Below, one piece after another: positions 62,723-64,000 of a stretch of DNA of 64,000 bases; positions within the stretch are counted from its first letter, which is position 1, and the number at the start of each line of letters is the position of its first letter. The notes beneath the pieces were generated by a model, which did no database searches, was not told where the DNA came from, and saw nothing but the letters and a program-made list of their open reading frames with translations. This stretch comes from Nitriliruptoraceae bacterium. Lineage in GTDB: Bacteria; Actinomycetota; Nitriliruptoria; Nitriliruptorales; Nitriliruptoraceae. Location: NCBI GenBank assembly GCA_003565155.1, contig PXDB01000079.1, positions 1-64,000 on the forward strand, in the 5' to 3' direction. The position numbers were made by a program, and so were the translations under genes.

Positions 62723-62735
62723 CGTTCTCGGAACG
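62723..62735. promoter_or_regulatory. CGTTC-TCG-GAACG dyad before zur copy 2
   Basis: A 5-3-5 inverted repeat just upstream of the minus-strand start at 62705. Its CGTTCTCGGAAC differs at one base from CGTTCTGGGAAC in the aldolase/flavoprotein control region (12898-12909). Confidence 0.45.
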
Positions 62736-62880
62736 GCGGCGTCAGGCGTGACACGGCGTCGACCGGCGGCGCGCGGGCGAGCACGGCCGGGCAGTTAGAC
62801 TGCGCTGTCGCGCCCCTGCCACCCGCGGGCCGATCCCCGCGCATCCCGCCGCCCTGTCACCGTCCCGCCCGGAGCCCGTA

Positions 62881-63963
62881 GTGCGCCCCCGCGTCCGAAC
62901 CCTGGCTGCCGCACTGGCCGCGGCGCTCCTGCTCGCTGCCTGCGGCCCCGCCCTGCCCGCTGGTACCGCAGCGGTGGTCGGCGACTCGCGCATCCCACGC
63001 GCCGAGGTGGAGCGTGCGGTCGCGAACCTGGATCTGTCGGCCGACCGTGAGGCGATCGCGGACTCCTTGCCCGCCGATCTCTCGCCGGCCCAGCGGCGTG
63101 CCCAGACCGACGAGCAGTTCGCCGAGATCGTCCAGGACCTCCAGCGCCGGACCCTCGACCTCTACATCCGGCTGGAGATCGTGCGGATGGTCGCCGCGGA
63201 GGAGGGCGTCGAGGTCGCCGACGCTGATCGCGCCGAGGCCCGCCAGGCGCTCATCGACTCCATCGGCGGGGAGGACGAGCTCGACGGTGTCCTCACCCAG
63301 TCCGGGTTCACCGAGGAGCTCTTCGAGGAGGTCATCGTCGAACAGGAGGCGCTGATCGGCGCGCTGCGCACCGCCCTGCTCGGTGACGCCACCCTCGAGG
63401 TCCGTGAACCACGGCACATCCTGGTGGAGGACGAGGCCGAGGCCCTGGAGATCGTGGAGCTGCTCGCCGGCGGGGAGGACTTCGCGGCGCTCGCAGAGGA
63501 GCGCTCCGTCGACCCGGGCAGCGCCGCAGAGGGTGGCGCGCTGGAGGCCGCGCCCCGCGGTGCGTGGCTGCAGGAGTTCGACGACGCGGTGTGGACCGCC
63601 GAGATCGGGGAGACCGTCGGACCGGTCCAGACCCAGGCCGGCTTCCACATCATCGAGGTGGTGGACATCCAGACCCTCGATGCCGACGAGCTCCCTGAAG
63701 AGCAGGTGCAGCAGCTGGTCGGTGGGGAGCTCGACGCCCGCTTCGTCGCGGTCGTGGCGGATACCGAGGTCCGGGTCGATCCGGCCTTCGGTGAGTGGAG
63801 CCAGGACCCCAACGACCCGTCGCTGCGCCCCCTCCAGCCGGTCGGTGCGGCACCCGACGCCCCCGCGCCCGGAGCGGAGCCGGGGCTCGACGAGCTGGAG
63901 GGAGGGGAGCTGACCGAGGAGGAGCTCGCGGAGCTGCTCGAGGAGCTCGAGAGCGGCCAGTGA
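62881..63963 (+). CDS. SurA/PpiC-like peptidyl-prolyl isomerase lipoprotein
   Basis: The 360-residue lipoprotein (lipobox LLAAC) has a SurA-type helical N-terminal region (ADREAIADSLPADLSPAQRR onward) and a parvulin domain: EPRHILVEDEAEALEIVELL, GGEDFAALAEERSVDPGSAA, and the ending TQAGFHIIEVVDIQ. The parvulin domain may isomerise proline bonds of secreted proteins. A GTG at 62881 is the start; the acidic C-terminal tail is disordered. Confidence 0.88.
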   Translation: MRPRVRTLAAALAAALLLAACGPALPAGTAAVVGDSRIPRAEVERAVANLDLSADREAIADSLPADLSPAQRRAQTDEQFAEIVQDLQRRTLDLYIRLEIVRMVAAEEGVEVADADRAEARQALIDSIGGEDELDGVLTQSGFTEELFEEVIVEQEALIGALRTALLGDATLEVREPRHILVEDEAEALEIVELLAGGEDFAALAEERSVDPGSAAEGGALEAAPRGAWLQEFDDAVWTAEIGETVGPVQTQAGFHIIEVVDIQTLDADELPEEQVQQLVGGELDARFVAVVADTEVRVDPAFGEWSQDPNDPSLRPLQPVGAAPDAPAPGAEPGLDELEGGELTEEELAELLEELESGQ

Positions 63964-64000
63964 CCCCCGCAGCGACGAGCAGACCCCACGACGGCGTCTC
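63960..64000 (+). CDS. possible start of the next gene, running off the right edge
   Basis: A GTG at 63960 overlaps the previous stop (GTGA) and begins a frame (MTPAATSRPHDGV) that continues past the window. Too short to identify. Confidence 0.3.
   Translation, partial: MTPAATSRPHDGV

Noticed and set aside
1-64000. CRISPR array, prophage or integron
   Set aside because: No regularly spaced repeats, integrase, phage structural gene or attachment site pair was seen.

Overview
The window is high-GC actinobacterial DNA with short intergenic gaps, GTG/TTG starts and many ATGA/GTGA/TTGA gene overlaps. The housekeeping stretch rsmI - tatD - rpfB - rsmA - ispE - tRNA-Gln - glmU - prs - rplY - pth - DUF4191 - mfd is an actinobacterial order. 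Very acidic secreted proteins (Asp/Glu-rich lipoproteins) suggest a salt- or alkali-tolerant, deep-branching actinomycete, possibly Nitriliruptoria-like. That placement is inference; no rRNA gene is present.

The main theme is zinc scarcity. Block I (about 1.6-18.8 kb) holds a secreted His-rich, apparently wall-anchored protein with a class F sortase; an AztABCD-type zinc ABC importer, including a beta-propeller lipoprotein that shares a domain with the wall protein; a Zur-like repressor; three zinc-free ribosomal protein paralogues (S14, L31 type B, L33); two COG0523-family proteins, one without its GTP-binding motif; a metal-independent class I fructose-bisphosphate aldolase co-transcribed with a FeoB-like membrane GTPase; two flavin-type oxidoreductases; and two methyltransferases. 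Block II (about 56.3-62.7 kb) holds a second cluster-9 ABC importer with a long His/Asp loop in its binding protein, a second Zur-like repressor, a CzrA/SmtB-type ArsR repressor, a His-rich repeat protein and another flavoprotein. Four sites sharing an 11-bp core, GAGARTSABTC, lie in front of genes in both blocks and look like operators of one zinc regulon.

Between the blocks are: a LuxR-type regulator (18.9-20.6 kb); an iron-type feoA / split feoB / feoC operon behind a DtxR/IdeR-like box (20.6-23.5 kb); a CebR-controlled beta-glucoside operon with four GGGAGC-type operators (23.7-35.0 kb: LacI repressor, binding protein, two permeases, a large GH94-like enzyme, a GH3 beta-glucosidase and an aldose epimerase); a hemolysin III-like membrane protein and an anchored alpha/beta hydrolase (35.0-37.0 kb); the housekeeping run (37.2-52.4 kb); and a Q/P-tailed membrane protein, an MFS transporter and exonuclease III (52.6-56.3 kb). 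A SurA/PpiC-like lipoprotein closes the window.

The first 1.3 kb is poorly coding: the tail of a protein entering from the left, a 36-bp direct repeat, and a possible redoxin relic.

The strongest candidate for an undescribed system is the zinc relay at 1.6-8.2 kb: a sortase-linked His-rich wall protein whose domain recurs at the front of the AztD-like chaperone, next to the importer and its repressor. The second is the FeoB-like GTPase inside a zinc-sparing aldolase operon.
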